NCBI GenBank assembly: GCA_905210085.1
Contig: CAJLVJ010000015.1
Coordinates: 1-35,035 of the forward strand
Source: an uncultured Collinsella sp.
GTDB lineage: Bacteria; Actinomycetota; Coriobacteriia; Coriobacteriales; Coriobacteriaceae
Reading direction: 5' to 3'
DNA length: 35,035 nt
The notes beneath the pieces were generated by a model that was given only the letters and a program-made list of their open reading frames with translations, was not told the origin of the DNA and ran no database searches. Positions 14,862-22,970 of this stretch are shown here, piece by piece. The first letter of the stretch is position 1; the number at the start of each line of letters is the position of its first letter. The position numbers and the translations under genes are program-made.

Positions 14862-14892
14862 CACTTGCAGACGGCGCCTGCGGCGAGCGCAT

Positions 14893-14935
14893 AAAAAGAG
14901 AACGCGGGGCGTCCGAATCGATTCGGACGCCCCGC
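14893..14935 (-). terminator. Terminator after pepP with a 32-base perfect palindrome
   Basis: The sequence 14904-14935 is a gapless perfect palindrome (16 bp per arm, centre ATCGAT). On the minus strand it is followed after six bases by TTTTT. It ends pepP 22 bases after its stop codon. Confidence 0.85.
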
Positions 14936-14957
14936 CCCAAAAATCTATCGAAATGGG

Positions 14958-16088
14958 CTAGCAATCGATGACGTGCAGGTCGTGCGGGGTCTTGGTGAAA
15001 GGCTCGTAGCCGTTCTCGGTGACCACGCCGTAATCCTCCAGGCGCACGCCGCCCACGCCGGGCAGGTAAACGCCGGGCTCCATGGTGACAACCGAGCCGA
15101 TCTCGATGGTGTTCTTGCTGCGGTTGAAGTTGGGCAGCTCGTGGATGTCGATACCGACGCCGTGGCCCAGGCCATGATTGTAGTAATCGCCATAGCCGGC
15201 ATCGCCGATGATCTTCTTGGAAAGCTTGAAGATGTCGTTACCCTCAACGCCCGGATGGATGGCGGCGACGCACTCCTCGTGCGTGCGGCGCACGAGCGCG
15301 TACAGGTCGAGCTGCTCCTGCGTGGGCTCGCCCATCACGACGGTGCGCGTCATGTCGGAGCGGTAATCGCAGTAGCCCGCGCCGTAATCCATGAGAACGA
15401 AATCGCCCTTCTCGATCACGCGATCGCTCGGCACGGCATGCGGGTTGGCGGTGTTGGGACCGCTCGCCACGATGGAGCCGAAGGCAAGGCTGTCGGCGCC
15501 GTTGGCGAACATAAAGTTCTCGAGCTCGTTGCGAACCTGCTTCTCGGTCATACCGGGCTTAATAAAGCCGAGCATATGCTGGAAAGCGGCATCGGTGATC
15601 GACTGCGCATGGCGCATAAGCTCGATCTCCTCGGCATCCTTGATGGCGCGCATCTTGCGGATGTCGTCGTGCATCAGCGGTAGGATGCAGGCGACGGAAC
15701 GGTCCTCCAGGCCGCGCTGAATACCCTGGTAGAAGTTAATCTGCATATCGTCCTCGACAGCACAGACACGGCACTTGTTAGCCGCAATCTTGTCGGCGAC
15801 CCAGCCGGGGATGGTACCCTCGTCCATGTCGTAAACCCAGGGGCTGCCGGCGGGCGTGTTCTCCTCAAAGCTGTTGAGGTAGCGCGAGTCGGTATGGAAC
15901 AGGCACTGGTCGGCCGTAATAAACGCCGCGTGCGGGAACTCGAAGGTGTAGTCGAAGACGCCCTTCACGCCCGTAAGCCAACGAAGGTTGGCCTCGTCGC
16001 GCACCACGATGGCGTCGTAGCCACGCTCGGCCATCAGGGCACGGACACGCTCGATACGACCGGCAGGACCGGCAGCAAACTCAGACAT
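14958..16088 (-). CDS. pepP: Xaa-Pro aminopeptidase (M24B family)
   Basis: A 376-residue metallopeptidase expected to remove N-terminal residues that precede proline. The N-terminal creatinase-like domain (about 10-135) is followed by the pita-bread catalytic domain. Metal ligands are visible: LMDYGAGYCDYRSDMTRT (two Asp), NHGLGHGVGIDIHE (His), TMEPGVYLPG (Glu) and RLEDYG (Glu). AAAGGA lies six bases before the ATG. It is flanked by hairpins on both sides, so it may be a single-gene unit; proximity to efp, whose target is polyproline, is common in other genomes. Generic M24 dipeptidase (PepQ) activity cannot be excluded. Confidence 0.93.
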   Translation of the reverse strand: MSEFAAGPAGRIERVRALMAERGYDAIVVRDEANLRWLTGVKGVFDYTFEFPHAAFITADQCLFHTDSRYLNSFEENTPAGSPWVYDMDEGTIPGWVADKIAANKCRVCAVEDDMQINFYQGIQRGLEDRSVACILPLMHDDIRKMRAIKDAEEIELMRHAQSITDAAFQHMLGFIKPGMTEKQVRNELENFMFANGADSLAFGSIVASGPNTANPHAVPSDRVIEKGDFVLMDYGAGYCDYRSDMTRTVVMGEPTQEQLDLYALVRRTHEECVAAIHPGVEGNDIFKLSKKIIGDAGYGDYYNHGLGHGVGIDIHELPNFNRSKNTIEIGSVVTMEPGVYLPGVGGVRLEDYGVVTENGYEPFTKTPHDLHVIDC

Positions 16089-16120
16089 GCAGATTCCTTT
16101 CTTGTTGTCTCTATAAAGAC

Positions 16121-16183
16121 GGGACGGGTCTCAACCGAATGACGGAATCGCATGCGATCCGCAACCGATTGGAAACCCGCCCC
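16121..16183 (-). terminator. Branched hairpin between the aroB-like gene and pepP
   Basis: GGGACGGGT and ACCCGCCCC (16121-16129 with 16175-16183) form the outer stem with one wobble. Inside lies the perfect palindrome ATCGCATGCGAT (16147-16158). On the minus strand GTCTTTAT follows, a weak T-rich end. It may terminate the alaS-aroB operon or structure the pepP leader. Confidence 0.45.
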
Positions 16184-16220
16184 TCAACATGATACGAAAG
16201 ACGATGGATGTCAATAAAAC

Positions 16221-17330
16221 TTAGAGAAGTTCTTTGCGAGAAGCCAAGTAGGCGTGAGCATGGCGCTCAAGAACCTCGTCCTCAACGCACGTTAGACGAA
16301 TAGCGCCGAGTGCCGCGGGCAGCGGCAACATACTGCGGTTCGAGCGGACAAACTGCTGCCTGCGGAACTCCTCGATATATGCGGCAGGCTCCAGATCGAA
16401 GGCAAGTTCCTCGATGCCAAAGTCCTCCAGGCAGTCATCGACCTCAAAGACGTAATCGATATCAAAGTCGCAGGCATCATGTGCTAGGCGCGCCTCAAAG
16501 CGCATGCCCTCGGATAACAGCTGATAGGCAGGGACCTGCGAAGCGGCATCGCCCAAGCAGGCGCGCAGGGTACGCTCCCCCGTCTTGCCAAAATCGAGCG
16601 CATGGCGGGCGCTCGGGTTCGTGGCCATCAGTACGTCTTTACGGGCAGTCTGAGACCATTGAACGGCATTGACGAGCGCGACCTCCTCGCCCGCGAGAAT
16701 CTCGGGGACGGTCTCAGTAAACTGATTCCAGCGGGACTTGCTGCTCGAAAGCATGGCGCCAACAAGTACCGCATAGCCGAGCTTGAGGTCCTCGGGGTCC
16801 GTCTCGCGAACAAGGTCGAGGTCACACACGACCAAGCCCGGCTCGGGACGGAACGCGATAGCCGGAAGCGCATTCGCCGACGAGGCGACGAGCGGCTTCA
16901 TGGTCGTCGCGACCGTGAGCATGGCGTCGAACGTCGTCGGCAGCAAGGCGCACTCGGTGCGACCGCACCACTGATTGGCACACCAGCAAACGACCGAGCA
17001 AGTTGCCGTGTCGCCGACAGCGACAACGAGATCGTCGCAGGTAATGCCGCTAGCCGACAGGGCGCCAAAGACGGTATCGGCATCGGTCAGCGTAGCACCG
17101 GCAGGAGAAACCTCAAAGGCGAGCGGCGACACGGCAAAACCGGCGTCGACCAGCGCATACTCGACGACCTCACCAAAGCGCTCGGATGTGGCGTCGTTCC
17201 AAACCACCATCGCGCGCTTAGGCTTGCCCACAGCCGAGGCAAACATGCGCGACAGTTCCTCAAACGCGCCAAGACCGACGCGAACATCGACACTGCGGTT
17301 TTGGAAATTGATAAGTTGGCGGCGAATCAT
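16221..17330 (-). CDS. 3-dehydroquinate synthase-like protein lacking metal ligands
   Basis: A 369-residue protein with an AroB-like outline: an NAD-domain-like N-terminus, AVGDTATCSVV (about 104-114, cf. GGGVVGDLAGF), LPTTFDAML (130-138), LKLGYAVLVGAML (183-194) and DFGKTGERT (246-254). At the zinc-ligand positions, GYAEVI becomes GYAVLV (V188) and GHTFGH becomes GKTGER (K249, R253). The GGK lysine seems kept (K145) but its preceding Asp is T139. Length is normal. It starts in an ATGA overlap with aroK, which fits a shikimate-pathway origin. It may be inactive, regulatory or of new function; the alignment was done by eye. Confidence 0.7.
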   Translation of the reverse strand: MIRRQLINFQNRSVDVRVGLGAFEELSRMFASAVGKPKRAMVVWNDATSERFGEVVEYALVDAGFAVSPLAFEVSPAGATLTDADTVFGALSASGITCDDLVVAVGDTATCSVVCWCANQWCGRTECALLPTTFDAMLTVATTMKPLVASSANALPAIAFRPEPGLVVCDLDLVRETDPEDLKLGYAVLVGAMLSSSKSRWNQFTETVPEILAGEEVALVNAVQWSQTARKDVLMATNPSARHALDFGKTGERTLRACLGDAASQVPAYQLLSEGMRFEARLAHDACDFDIDYVFEVDDCLEDFGIEELAFDLEPAAYIEEFRRQQFVRSNRSMLPLPAALGAIRLTCVEDEVLERHAHAYLASRKELL

Positions 17331-17860
17331 AGCAGTCCACGCTCCAAAAGCATCTCGGCACAAAGGTAGGAAACGTCCTCGAAGGACTTGTTGCGAATAT
17401 CAAGGGTAATATCTGCGGCTTGGCGATACAGCGGACGGCGATGCTCAAACAGGCGCGCAGCATGCTCGGGCGAGCGGAAATCGGGCCGGGTATCGGAGCG
17501 GCGAATCTGGCGCAACGAGTCCTCAAAGTCGCCCTCAAGGTACACGCACGTACCCATTTCGTGCATCAGCTCAATATTCACCGGCGTTTCGACGATACCG
17601 CCCCCGCACGAAACCAACAGGCTGCGCTCGCTTTGAAGCGAACGGAGTGCCGAGGTCTCGAGCTCGCGAAAACGATCCTCGCCCTCGGTCTTAAATATCT
17701 CGGTCACCGACTTGCCGCATCGACGCACAACCAAACGATCGGTATCGATGAATCGACGCTTGAACATAGTGCCCACGTTGCGCGCAAGCGTCGACTTGCC
17801 CGCGCCCAAAAAGCCGATAAAGAAGATATGGTCGCAGCCGTGTTTGATGTGCTGAGACAT
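17327..17860 (-). CDS. aroK: Shikimate kinase
   Basis: A 177-residue NMP-kinase-fold enzyme that phosphorylates shikimate at the 3-OH. Walker A is GFLGAGKSTLARNVG (about 16-30). FIDTDRLVVRR supplies the shikimate-contacting Asp, GEDRFRELE the Arg, and SCGGGIVE the Walker-B-like glycine-rich segment. A lid Arg lies near SDTRPDF, and RRPLYRQAADITLD closes the domain. Length is typical. AGG lies before the ATG at 17860. It lies between yqeG (8-base gap) and the aroB-like gene (4-base overlap). Confidence 0.95.
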   Translation of the reverse strand: MSQHIKHGCDHIFFIGFLGAGKSTLARNVGTMFKRRFIDTDRLVVRRCGKSVTEIFKTEGEDRFRELETSALRSLQSERSLLVSCGGGIVETPVNIELMHEMGTCVYLEGDFEDSLRQIRRSDTRPDFRSPEHAARLFEHRRPLYRQAADITLDIRNKSFEDVSYLCAEMLLERGLL

Positions 17861-17868
17861 GGCGAAAC

Positions 17869-18366
17869 CTATTCCTCGCAGGGAAGGTCGCGCAGGGCCC
17901 GGCGCTCAAAGATACGGAAGATCTGCGTATACCACAGGTCCTGCGTCGCCTGCGGCTTTACCAGGATGGTATCGACGCCGGCGAAATTACCGCTCCACAC
18001 GTCAGTGTAGAGCTGATCACCGATCAGCACCGCCTCGTCGACCGTGGCGCCGAGGCGCTTAAGACCCGCCTTGAGGGCAAACGGCGCCGGCTTCATGGCG
18101 TGGCTGATGGCCTCGAGTCCCAGCTCGCGTGCAGAGCTCATGACCTGGTCGCGATGCCAGTTGTTGGACACCATGCACAGCTTAAAACCTTTGGCGCGGG
18201 CGGCGTCGAGCCAAGCGGAAACCGCGGTGGGAACCTGCTCGGTGTCGCGCGGCACGAGGGTGTTATCGCGATCGAGCAGAATGGCGCGTTTACCGTCGGC
18301 CCACAGGGTATCAAGGTCGATGCGATCGACCGAGGCAACGTATCGTTTGGGGCTAAAAATCCTCAT
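17869..18366 (-). CDS. yqeG: YqeG family HAD phosphatase
   Basis: A 165-residue HAD-IIIA superfamily protein. The catalytic motif is AILLDRDNTLVPRD (about 28-41); motif II is MVSNNWH and motif III with IV is KPAPFALKAGL and VLIGDQLYTDV. The YqeG family is phosphatidylglycerophosphatase-like in some bacteria, but its substrate here is not known. The ATG at 18366 is chosen because the HAD core then begins about 30 residues in and GGA lies six bases upstream. A longer frame runs back into mltG and is rejected. One base separates it from mltG. Confidence 0.88.
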   Translation of the reverse strand: MRIFSPKRYVASVDRIDLDTLWADGKRAILLDRDNTLVPRDTEQVPTAVSAWLDAARAKGFKLCMVSNNWHRDQVMSSARELGLEAISHAMKPAPFALKAGLKRLGATVDEAVLIGDQLYTDVWSGNFAGVDTILVKPQATQDLWYTQIFRIFERRALRDLPCEE

Positions 18367-18367
18367 G

Positions 18368-19723
18368 TTAATTCCAAGACTGTTGATGCTCTTCGTAGGT
18401 TTGCGAGAAGTACTCCTCGTCCTGCGTAATGTAGAAATACAGGTCCTCGGAGTCGGTCGGCTCAAGGGTGGCCTTGAGCGCCTCGAGCGACGGAGAGCAA
18501 ATGGGCGTGGGCGGGAGGCCCTCGTGCTTATAGGTGTTATAGGGGCTATCACTCTGCAGGTCGTCGGCGGTAACCTCGCCGCCGGTGACGTACATCATGG
18601 TCGCGTCGCTATTGAGATAGCGCAGGCCATCGAGCTTGCCCGCCAGACGGTTGTAGAAGACCGAGGCCACATGCACGCGTTGATCGGCGTTGAGGCCCTC
18701 GCGCTCGACAATCGAGGCAAGGTTAACGATGTCGTAATCGGACATCTCCACGCCATAGCGCTCCTTGATCTTGGCCTCGAAGCTGGCAAAGTCAAGCGAC
18801 TTATACTCAGCGTTGAACTGGTCAAGCATGGCGCGAATCACATCATCGGCGCTTGGGTCCTTACCAAGCGAATAGGTCTTGGGGAACAGGAAACCCTCGA
18901 GCGAATCGTTCGCGGCGTCTTTAAGGAAAGCGTAATCATTCACATAATTGCTCGCCTTAGCCTGGTTAAGGAAGTCCTCTTTAGAAATGCTGTCGTACGC
19001 CTTGGCCACGCGGTCGGCGACCTGGTCAACCGTCAGGCCCTCAGGGATAGTCAGCGCATCGGAGCCGGCGTTGGGACCTTCCATAAGCTGCTGGACGACC
19101 TTAGTCGCGTCCATGAGCGTGGTAAACGAATACTTACCCGGCTTGAGTGACATATCAGCGTTGAGCTTTTTGACCGCAGCGTAGTAATCCTTGGGATTCT
19201 CGACGATATGGTTCTCGGAGAGGATCGAGGCGATGGTGTCGCCCGAAGCGCCTTCGGGAATCGTGATAGTAACTTGCTGACCAGCTTCAACGTTCGCGTC
19301 CCCACCGGTAATGAAACCCTTGACGGCCGGAACGACAAAGAAGACGATCGCGACCAGCGCAAGCACGGCGACGACGCCACCGATAATCAAAGGCACCGGG
19401 GAGTTCTTCTTTTGGGCGCTGCGACGAGCATGGGAGTTGTAGCTTGAGCGCGTAGCCGGAGCCACGCGGTGCGTGCCTTGGACCCGGTGAGAATGACCGT
19501 GAGATTGAGGGGTCTGTGCGCGCTGAGCAGGCGCCTGCTGTGTAAAACGCGTACCGCTAGTGGGTTGCGTCGTCCGAGCAGAAGGCTGCTGCGGCACGCG
19601 AGCAGACGATTGCCGGATCGGACGAGCAACAGGCTGTTGTGCCGCGCGCTGCGTCGGCTGCGCAGGGCGCAACGCCGGCTGCCGTGTACGATTCGGCTGG
19701 CGCGGATCGGAAGCACTAGGCAT
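18368..19723 (-). CDS. mltG: Endolytic transglycosylase MltG with long cytoplasmic extension
   Basis: A 451-residue membrane-anchored lytic transglycosylase that cuts nascent peptidoglycan strands. Residues 1 to about 108 are a Gln/Pro/Arg/Ala/Thr-rich, low-complexity cytoplasmic segment. One membrane helix follows (about 110-132). A LysM-like region with VTIPEGASGDTIASIL leads to the YceG domain, which has EGFLFPKTY, the catalytic Glu in LASIVEREG, VFYNRL and PPTPICSPS. The ATG at 19723 has GAGGAGG six bases upstream and overlaps the ruvX stop by eight bases; 19 extra residues upstream have no such signal. Confidence 0.93.
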   Translation of the reverse strand: MPSASDPRQPNRTRQPALRPAQPTQRAAQQPVARPIRQSSARVPQQPSARTTQPTSGTRFTQQAPAQRAQTPQSHGHSHRVQGTHRVAPATRSSYNSHARRSAQKKNSPVPLIIGGVVAVLALVAIVFFVVPAVKGFITGGDANVEAGQQVTITIPEGASGDTIASILSENHIVENPKDYYAAVKKLNADMSLKPGKYSFTTLMDATKVVQQLMEGPNAGSDALTIPEGLTVDQVADRVAKAYDSISKEDFLNQAKASNYVNDYAFLKDAANDSLEGFLFPKTYSLGKDPSADDVIRAMLDQFNAEYKSLDFASFEAKIKERYGVEMSDYDIVNLASIVEREGLNADQRVHVASVFYNRLAGKLDGLRYLNSDATMMYVTGGEVTADDLQSDSPYNTYKHEGLPPTPICSPSLEALKATLEPTDSEDLYFYITQDEEYFSQTYEEHQQSWN

Positions 19724-20144
19724 GCGAAACCTCCTCGTTTTTACGATCGAGCCACGTCTGCAAAAACAGGCTGGCGGCAATCATGTCGATCTTGCCCCTC
19801 ATCTGCTTTTCGTTGAGGCCCTGCTCGCGCAGGATACGCTTGGCCTCTTGCGAGGACAGACGCTCGTCCTCAAACTCCAGCGGAAGATGGAGCTCGTCGG
19901 CAATCTTTTGCGCCACGGCGGCAACGCGCTCGACCTGGGGGCCGGGCTCACCGGCCATGGTCAAGGGACGTCCGCTTACCAGGATGTCAGGCTCATAGTC
20001 CTCGACCAGGTAGCGGAACGTCTTGGCCATACCGGTGACCTCGGCGGCCGGGAGCACCTTAACGGGCATCGCCATCTTGCCATCACGGCTCGAGACGGCG
20101 ATGCCAATCCTGGTCTCCCCTATGTCCAACGCAAGCGCGACCAC
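19716..20144 (-). CDS. ruvX: RuvX/YqgF family Holliday-junction resolvase-like nuclease
   Basis: A 142-residue RNase H-fold protein. It has ALALDIGETRIGIAVS (catalytic Asp near 7), DILVSGRPLTMAGEPG with the family glycine turn, EDERLSSQEAKR with an acidic residue, and DMIAASLFLQTWLD at the end. Orthologues process pre-16S rRNA 5' ends and may resolve branched DNA. The start is GTG at 20144; its ribosome binding site is weak (AAGAAG). It sits 17 bases after alaS, a conserved pairing (alaS-ruvX-mltG). Confidence 0.93.
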   Translation of the reverse strand: MVALALDIGETRIGIAVSSRDGKMAMPVKVLPAAEVTGMAKTFRYLVEDYEPDILVSGRPLTMAGEPGPQVERVAAVAQKIADELHLPLEFEDERLSSQEAKRILREQGLNEKQMRGKIDMIAASLFLQTWLDRKNEEVSHA

Positions 20145-20161
20145 AGTGACTTCTTAGATTC

Positions 20162-22819
20162 TTAGGCGCCGAGCGCGGTCTTAGCGGCCGCAAGGGCATC
20201 GGCGATACCGGCAGCGTTCTTGCCACCGGCCTGAGCCATGTTGGGACGACCGCCGCCGCGACCGTCAACCAGGCCCGCGATCTGCTTGATCACGTTACCG
20301 GCGTGGAACCCAGCCTTCACGGCGTCATCGGAGCCGGCAGCGAGCAGGGCCGGGGTGCCCTTCTCGGTCACGCTGGCAACAACGCAGGCGACAGGGCCGG
20401 CGACCTTCTGGTGCACGGTATCCCAAACGCTGCGCAGGTCAGCGGCCTCGAGACCCTGAAGCTCAGCAACAACGAGCTTGTAGCCATTCAGCTCGACAGC
20501 ACCCTCGATGGCGCTGGAGATCGCATCGGAGGAGCCACCAGTGAGCGCCTTCTTGAGCTTATTGGACGTCTCGCGCAGCTCGGCCTGCAGGTTCTCCACG
20601 CGGGCGGGAACCTCGTCGACGCGGCACTTGAGCGCAGCGGCGGCAGCGTCAACGAGCGCCAGGCGGTCGGCCATGTAGTCGAGAGCGCCCTTAGAGGTCA
20701 CGGCCTCGATACGGCGGACGTTGGAGCCCGTGGAGGACTCGGAGATAATCTTGAACAGACCAATCTCGGCGGTGTTGGCGGCATGCGTACCACCGCAGAG
20801 CTCGCGGGAGAACGGCTGGTCCTCAGCGCCCACGGAGACGACGCGGACGACATCGCCGTACTTCTCGCCAAAAAGGGCGACAGCGCCGGCGGCCTTGGCC
20901 TCGTCGATGCCCATGACGCGGGTCACGACCGGCTTGGAAGCGAAGATCTGCTGGTTGACCAGGTCCTCAACAGCCTTGAGCTGCTCGGAGGACAGGGCCT
21001 CGAAGTGCGTAAAGTCAAAGCGCAGGTGCTCGGGCGTCACCAGCGAGCCGGCCTGGGAGACGTGCTCGCCCAGGACCTGCTTAAGGGCGGCGTCGAGCAG
21101 GTGCGTGGCGGTGTGGTTGCGGCGCAAGAAGCCACGGCGCTCGGCGTCGAGCGCGGCGGTAACAGCGGCACCGACAGTCAGCGTGCCATCGGCAACGTGC
21201 GCAACGTGGGCATACAGGCCGTTGTGGTTCTTGGTGTCGGCAACGGTCAGAACAACGCCCTCGGCGGAAAGCATGCCGGCATCGCCCTGCTGACCACCCA
21301 TCTCGGCATAGAACGGGGTGCGGTCGAGCACCACCTCGACGTCCTCGCCGGCGGCAGCGGACTCGACGGACTCGCCGTTGCGCACGATGGCGACAACCTT
21401 GGCGCCCTCGATCACATCGTTGTCATAGCCGTCGAACTCAGTCGCGGCGACCTTGTCGGAAAGCTCGACCCACACGTCATTGAAGCTGCCCCAGGCGTCG
21501 CCCTTGGCATTGGCGCGGGCGCGGGCCTTCTGGTCCTCCATGCAGGCAGTGAAGCCGTCCATGTCGACGTCGTGGCCAGCGGTGCCAGCGATCTCGACGG
21601 TCAGGTCGATGGGGAAACCAAAGGTATCGTGCAGCTTAAAGGCAACATCGCCCGGAAGCACAGCGCCCTCGGCAAGCGCTGCCAGGGCCTCATCCAGGTA
21701 AACGCGACCGTTGTCGAGCGTCGTGGAGAAGCGCTCCTCCTCGGAGGCGACAATACCCTTAACGAGCGCGACGTTCTTGAGCAGCTCGGAATAGGCCTCG
21801 CCCATCTGAGCGTTGACTTCGTCGATGAACTTGGTCAGGAAGGCGCCCTCGATGCCCAGCAGGCGACCGTGGAACACGGCGCGGCGGAGCAGACGGCGAA
21901 GAACGTACTCGCGACCCTCGTTACCGGGGAGGATGCCGTCCGAGATCATAAAGTCGACGGCACGGGAGTGGTCGGCGATGATGCGCAGCGAGCGGCTGGC
22001 ACCGGAGTAATCGTCGGCGTCATAGGTCTTGCCGCTGATCTTCTCGCCCAGCTTGATGAGGTGCTGCATCAGGTCGCCGTCGTAGTTGGCGGTCTTGTGC
22101 TGCATGATGGCGGCCATGCGCTCAAGGCCCATGCCCGTATCGAGGTTACGGTGCGGCAGCTCCGGCATGGAGCCGTCCTCCTGGCGGTCGTACTGGGTAA
22201 AGACGAGGTTCCAGAACTCCAGGAAGCGGTCGCAGTCGCAGCCAGGCTTGCAGTCAGGGCTGCCGCAGCCGACCTCCTCGCCCATGTCAAAATAGATCTC
22301 GGAGCACGGACCGCAGGGACCGGTGGGGCCAGCGGCCCAGAAGTTGTCGTCCTCGCCCAGGCGGGAGATGTGGTCCTCGGCAACGCCCAGAGAACGCCAC
22401 ACGTCGTGGGTCTCGTCGTCCTCGGTAAAGACGGTAAAGTACAGGCGGTCGAGCGGCAGCTTGAACTCCTTGGTGATGAGCTCAAAGGCCCAGGCGCAAG
22501 CCTGCTCCTTGGAGACGCCGCCAAAAGAAAAGTCGCCGAGCATCTCGAAGAAGGACAGGTGACGGCCGTCCTCGCCGATGCAATCGATGTCGTTGGTGCG
22601 GACGCACTTCTGGCAGGAAATCGCGCCGATCTCCTTCATGGTCTTCTTGCCCTGGTAGTACTCCTTAAACTGGTTCATGCCGGCGTTGGCAAGCAGCAGC
22701 GAAGGATCGTCGGGGACGAGGGACGAAGAAGGATAGAGCTTAAGACCGCGCTCCTCAAAGAAGTTGAGGAACTTGGAGCGAATCTCGGCCGTAGTCATTG
22801 ACGGGTAGTCAGCACTCAT
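20162..22819 (-). CDS. alaS: Alanyl-tRNA synthetase
   Basis: An 885-residue class II synthetase that charges tRNA-Ala. The catalytic domain starts MTTAEIRSKFLNFFEERGL and has MNQFKEYYQG and AAGPTGPCGPCSE. The editing domain carries HTATHLLDAALKQVLG and ELCGGTHAANTAEIG, which supply the zinc-binding His and Cys residues. The C-terminal C-Ala domain ends with GGRPNMAQAGGK. The ATG at 22819 is preferred for GAGGAG nine bases upstream. The leader is only about 40 bases and shows no T-box. It heads the operon alaS-ruvX-mltG-yqeG-aroK-aroB-like. Confidence 0.98.
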   Translation of the reverse strand: MSADYPSMTTAEIRSKFLNFFEERGLKLYPSSSLVPDDPSLLLANAGMNQFKEYYQGKKTMKEIGAISCQKCVRTNDIDCIGEDGRHLSFFEMLGDFSFGGVSKEQACAWAFELITKEFKLPLDRLYFTVFTEDDETHDVWRSLGVAEDHISRLGEDDNFWAAGPTGPCGPCSEIYFDMGEEVGCGSPDCKPGCDCDRFLEFWNLVFTQYDRQEDGSMPELPHRNLDTGMGLERMAAIMQHKTANYDGDLMQHLIKLGEKISGKTYDADDYSGASRSLRIIADHSRAVDFMISDGILPGNEGREYVLRRLLRRAVFHGRLLGIEGAFLTKFIDEVNAQMGEAYSELLKNVALVKGIVASEEERFSTTLDNGRVYLDEALAALAEGAVLPGDVAFKLHDTFGFPIDLTVEIAGTAGHDVDMDGFTACMEDQKARARANAKGDAWGSFNDVWVELSDKVAATEFDGYDNDVIEGAKVVAIVRNGESVESAAAGEDVEVVLDRTPFYAEMGGQQGDAGMLSAEGVVLTVADTKNHNGLYAHVAHVADGTLTVGAAVTAALDAERRGFLRRNHTATHLLDAALKQVLGEHVSQAGSLVTPEHLRFDFTHFEALSSEQLKAVEDLVNQQIFASKPVVTRVMGIDEAKAAGAVALFGEKYGDVVRVVSVGAEDQPFSRELCGGTHAANTAEIGLFKIISESSTGSNVRRIEAVTSKGALDYMADRLALVDAAAAALKCRVDEVPARVENLQAELRETSNKLKKALTGGSSDAISSAIEGAVELNGYKLVVAELQGLEAADLRSVWDTVHQKVAGPVACVVASVTEKGTPALLAAGSDDAVKAGFHAGNVIKQIAGLVDGRGGGRPNMAQAGGKNAAGIADALAAAKTALGA

Positions 22820-22865
22820 AGAGGGAATCTCCTCGGTTTCACATCGAAACAGTTCAAACGTAACG

Positions 22866-22893
22866 ATATTACCATCCCACCGCGCAAGTGCAA
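22866..22893 (-). promoter_or_regulatory. Promoter of the alaS operon
   Basis: On the minus strand there is TTGCAC (22888-22893), a 16-base spacer and TAATAT (22866-22871), with TGG directly before the -10 (extended -10). The -35 overlaps the T-run of the preceding terminator. Confidence 0.75.
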
Positions 22894-22921
22894 AAAAGAG
22901 GGTCGCCAAACAGCGACCCTC
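22892..22921 (-). terminator. Intrinsic terminator of the sigma factor/AI-2E operon
   Basis: A perfect 9-bp stem GAGGGTCGC/GCGACCCTC (22898-22906 with 22913-22921) and a 6-base loop are followed on the minus strand by TTTTTTG. Confidence 0.93.
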
Positions 22922-22970
22922 CAGCGAAATTGCATGTTAGCGCGTATGAATATTAATCCGAATTACCCCG

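Noticed and set aside
17869..18552. Longer YqeG of 227 residues
   Set aside because: The extra N-terminus is a frame-shifted reading of mltG. The HAD domain and the ribosome binding site support the start at 18366.
20303..22801. Open frame of 832 codons on the plus strand
   Set aside because: It is antisense to alaS throughout, which is certain from its synthetase motifs. The length reflects codon bias, not coding.
22820..22897. T-box riboswitch before alaS
   Set aside because: The leader after the predicted promoter is only about 40 bases and shows no specifier stem or T-box sequence.
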